Source of the DNA: Roseateles_B sp041912595
GTDB lineage: Bacteria; Pseudomonadota; Gammaproteobacteria; Burkholderiales; Burkholderiaceae_C
Assembly: GCA_041912595.1 (NCBI GenBank)
Contig: JAYRMR010000003.1
Coordinates: 62,001 to 126,000 of the forward strand
DNA: 64,000 nt
Direction: 5' to 3'
Under the pieces are notes generated by a model. That model worked only from the letters and a program-made list of their open reading frames with translations, had not been told where the DNA came from and did not search any database. This document shows, piece after piece, positions 61,703-64,000 of this stretch (its first letter is position 1; the number at the start of each line of letters is the position of its first letter). Made by a program: the position numbers and the translations under genes.

Positions 61703-61902
61703 GTGGGACCCCTTCCATGGCTGGCCGGCACCGCGGGATGCGTGGGCACGGCGTGAGGCGTGGATGCCTGTGAAGCATCTTGCCTTGTTTTGTGCGTTGC
61801 AGCATTGTAGGGAGCTCAAGCTGACAGCCAGCTTGGTGAAATACCCCGCACAAACCCGGCCTTTGACCCATGTCATGGGGGTCCGGGCGTCACGAAGGCG
61901 AC

Positions 61903-61935
61903 AAAAAAGGCGCCGCCGGTGATCCGGACGGCGCC
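61903..61935 (-). terminator. Intrinsic terminator after the aminotransferase
   Basis: Minus strand: an 11-bp stem built on GGCGCCG/CGGCGCC and CCGG/CCGG with a one-base bulge and TGAT-type loop, followed by six T residues. It lies 22-54 bases after the stop. Confidence 0.9.
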
Positions 61936-61956
61936 TGGGCGCGGGGCAGGGGGGGA

Positions 61957-63159
61957 TCAGCCCTGCATGACCGCGGCCATGGCGGCGGCCACGGCCTTCA
62001 GGTTGCCCGGGTTCAGGGCGGCCACGCAGATGCGGCCGGAGTCCACGCCGTAGATGCCGAATTCGCCGCGCAGGCGCTGCATCTGGGCGGCGTTCAGGCC
62101 GGAGTAGCTGAACATGCCTTTCTGGCGGGTCACGAAGCTCAGGTCGCTCGTGACGCCGGCTGCCTTCAGCTCGGTCACCAGGGCCTCGCGCATGGCGCGG
62201 ATGCGGGTGCGCATGCCGGCGAGCTCGTCTTCCCACAGCTGGCGCAGGGCCGGCGTGGACAGCACGGTCGCGACGACCTGCGCGCCGTGCGTGGGCGGGT
62301 TGCTGTAGTTGGTGCGGATGACGATCTTGAGCTGGCTCAGCACGCGGGTGGCTTCCTCGCTGCTGGCGCAGACCACGCTCAGGGCGCCCACACGCTCGCC
62401 GTACAGCGAGAAGCTCTTGGAGAAGCTGGTGGAGACGAAGAAGTCGAGGCCGGCGGCCAGGAACTGCTGGATCACGGCGCCGTCCTCGGCGATGCCTTCG
62501 CCGAAGCCCTGGTAGGCCATGTCGAGGAAGGGAACGAGACCGCGCGCCTTCACCACCTCGACCACCTTCGCCCACTGCGCGGGGGTGAGGTCGTAGCCGG
62601 TGGGGTTGTGGCAGCAGGCGTGCAGCACGACCACGGTGCCGGCCTCGGCGGCCTGCAGGTCGGCCAGCATGGCGTCCGCCTTGATGCCGCGGTTCTCGGC
62701 GTCGTAGTAGCTGTAGGTGCCGACCTGGAAGCCGGCGTTGGTGAACAGCGCGCGGTGGTTCTCCCAGCTCGGGTCGGAGATCAGCACGCGCGCATTCGGG
62801 TTCAGGCGCTTGAGGAAATCGGCGCCGATCTTCAGGCCGCCGGTGCCGCCCAGGGCCTGCACGGTGGCGACGCGCTTGCCCGTCACCACCTCGGCGCCCG
62901 CGCCGAACACGAGGCCCTGCACGGCGAGGTCGTAGGCGGCGATGCCGTCGATGGGAAGATAGCCGCGGGCCTTGGGCGCCTCGAGCATCTGGCGCTCGGC
63001 GTCGGCCACGCAGCGCAGCAGGGGCAGCTTGCCGTTCTCGTCGTAGTACACACCGACGCCGAGGTTCACCTTCTTCGGATTGGTGTCGGCATTGAATTGC
63101 TCGTTCAGACCCAGGATGGGGTCGCGGGGGGCCATTTCGACGGCGGCGAACAAGGACAT
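61957..63159 (-). CDS. Aromatic/aspartate aminotransferase (class I, TyrB/AspC type)
   Basis: PLP enzyme transaminating aspartate and aromatic amino acids. 400 residues from the ATG at 63159 (AGGAAA before it). VNLGVGVYYDENGKLPLL, the NPTGYDLT loop, the PLP lysine in STSFSKSFSLYGERVGA (about 245-260) and IRTNYSNPPTHGA are all family landmarks. It is divergent from uvrB, an order commonly seen in betaproteobacteria. Confidence 0.94.
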   Translation of the reverse strand: MSLFAAVEMAPRDPILGLNEQFNADTNPKKVNLGVGVYYDENGKLPLLRCVADAERQMLEAPKARGYLPIDGIAAYDLAVQGLVFGAGAEVVTGKRVATVQALGGTGGLKIGADFLKRLNPNARVLISDPSWENHRALFTNAGFQVGTYSYYDAENRGIKADAMLADLQAAEAGTVVVLHACCHNPTGYDLTPAQWAKVVEVVKARGLVPFLDMAYQGFGEGIAEDGAVIQQFLAAGLDFFVSTSFSKSFSLYGERVGALSVVCASSEEATRVLSQLKIVIRTNYSNPPTHGAQVVATVLSTPALRQLWEDELAGMRTRIRAMREALVTELKAAGVTSDLSFVTRQKGMFSYSGLNAAQMQRLRGEFGIYGVDSGRICVAALNPGNLKAVAAAMAAVMQG

Positions 63160-63304
63160 GGGGCTTTCCTGACAGGACGGTGGCATGAGGCTCGCGGGTG
63201 CTTCGCTGCGAGCGAGAGCGGTCTGCGCTACGCTGTCGGGTTCGAGGCGCTGCGAGACCCTGGAATTCTAGGGGCCCGAGGCGCCCAATCTCAGGGAATC
63301 CCCG

Positions 63305-64000
63305 ATGTCCAGCACCGCCATTGCCCCCGATGCCACCGAGGAAAACGACGACGCCCCCAAGGGTGAGTTCGTCACATTCGAAGGCTCGCCGTTCCAGCTC
63401 TTCCAGCCTTTCCCGCCGGGAGGGGACCAGCCCACGGCCATCGCCCAACTGGTGGAGGGCATCGAGGATGGCCTGAGCTACCAGACCCTGCTTGGGGTGA
63501 CAGGGTCCGGCAAGACCTTCACCATGGCCAATGTGATCGCGCGCATGGGGCGCCCGGCCATCGTGTTCGCCCACAACAAGACGCTGGCCGCGCAGCTGTA
63601 CAGCGAGATGCGGGAGTTCTTCCCGAAGAACGCGGTCGAGTACTTCGTCAGCTACTACGACTACTACCAGCCCGAGGCCTACGTGCCGCAGCGCGACCTC
63701 TTCATCGAGAAGGACAGCGCGATCAACGAGCAGATCGAGCAGCTGCGCCTCTCCTGCACCAAGAGCCTGCTGGAACGGCGCGACGTGGTCATCGTGGCCT
63801 CGGTGTCGGCCATCTACGGCATCGGCAACCCGAGCGACTACCACCAGATGGTCATGACGCTGCGCGTCGGCGACACGATGGGCCAGCGGGACGTCATCGC
63901 CCAGCTCATCCGCATGCAGTACCAGCGCAACGACACCGAGTTCCAGCGCGGGCACTTCCGCGTGCGGGGCGACACCATCGACGTCTTCCCGGCGGAGCAC
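63305..64000 (+). CDS. uvrB: UvrABC system protein B (5' part, cut by window end)
   Basis: Damage-verification helicase of nucleotide excision repair. The 232 visible codons include Walker A LLGVTGSGKTFTMANVI, HNKTLAAQLYSEMREFFPKNAVEYFVSYYDYYQPEAYVP (with the Tyr-rich beta-hairpin) and ASVSAIYGIGNPSDY. The first 30 residues are acidic and poorly conserved. No LexA box is visible in the 145 bases between it and the divergent aminotransferase, unlike E. coli uvrB. Confidence 0.96.
   Translation, partial: MSSTAIAPDATEENDDAPKGEFVTFEGSPFQLFQPFPPGGDQPTAIAQLVEGIEDGLSYQTLLGVTGSGKTFTMANVIARMGRPAIVFAHNKTLAAQLYSEMREFFPKNAVEYFVSYYDYYQPEAYVPQRDLFIEKDSAINEQIEQLRLSCTKSLLERRDVVIVASVSAIYGIGNPSDYHQMVMTLRVGDTMGQRDVIAQLIRMQYQRNDTEFQRGHFRVRGDTIDVFPAEH

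Noticed and set aside
63160..63304. LexA box for uvrB
   Set aside because: No CTGT-N8-ACAG pattern is present in the divergent region.
60386..64000. Very long open frame on the minus strand running through phaZ, the aminotransferase region and uvrB
   Set aside because: Only the phaZ part (61702-60386) resembles a protein. The rest is a GC-driven shadow of better-supported genes on either strand.

Overview
The window comes from a GC-rich, Gram-negative betaproteobacterium, most likely Burkholderiales of the Roseateles/Mitsuaria/Rubrivivax type. This is inferred from gene content and order (Bug-family solute receptor, intracellular PHB depolymerase, zapA followed by 6S RNA and an EVE-domain gene, Entner-Doudoroff genes) and not from a database search. 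It is mostly ordinary chromosome: DNA repair (mutS and uvrB cut by the window ends, mutL, nth, xth), nucleotide and tRNA metabolism (folA, thyA, miaA, queG, tsaE), cell division and envelope (zapA, zapB-like, amidase, xerD), transporters, and an rpsU/yqeY pair.

Layout: 1-3.4 kb holds the 5' part of mutS, a LexA-controlled promoter driving a 51-aa membrane peptide, and a frameshifted pirin gene. At 3.4-6.7 kb is edd-eda followed by a 176-bp tandem repeat. At 6.7-8.1 kb are a thioesterase and exonuclease III. At 8.1-10.4 kb is a two-gene RiPP locus (54-aa Gly-Gly precursor plus radical SAM/SPASM enzyme) and a 14-bp minisatellite. At 10.4-14.4 kb are a DUF4337 protein, folA, thyA and an MscS channel. 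At 14.4-21.5 kb is a MarR-controlled efflux island: an ABC exporter divergent from marR-OMF-emrA-emrB. At 21.5-25.5 kb is an SPFH/membrane protein/ribbon-helix-helix operon behind a 26-bp palindrome, then a CoA-transferase. At 25.7-32.2 kb are a diguanylate cyclase, miaA, a pseudouridine synthase with a very long Arg/Gly/Asp-rich tail, mutL and a DedA protein. At 32.3-45.3 kb are two large peptidases, an amidase, tsaE, queG, a permease, a Bug receptor, xerD, an Lrp regulator and marC. At 45.4-47 kb is a cytoplasmic-type subtilase with a small propeptide-like partner. At 47.1-55.9 kb are TRAP permease genes, yqeY, rpsU, a flavoprotein, a PAS/degenerate GGDEF protein, EVE, 6S RNA, zapA, zapB-like and nth. 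At 55.9-59.7 kb is a four-gene lipid A hexosamine-modification operon (lgm/flm-naxD type). At 59.7-64 kb are rnfB, phaZ, an aromatic aminotransferase and the start of uvrB.

Most promising observations: the triceptide-like RiPP pair, the SOS-regulated micro-membrane protein, the SPFH/RHH operon with its palindrome, the subtilase/propeptide-like pair, and a dispersed 10-mer GCAAGACCTG. That 10-mer occurs ten times in the window, about 75 times more often than a simple base-composition estimate predicts, and it repeatedly forces rare codons, as a DNA-uptake or chromosome-organisation signal would.
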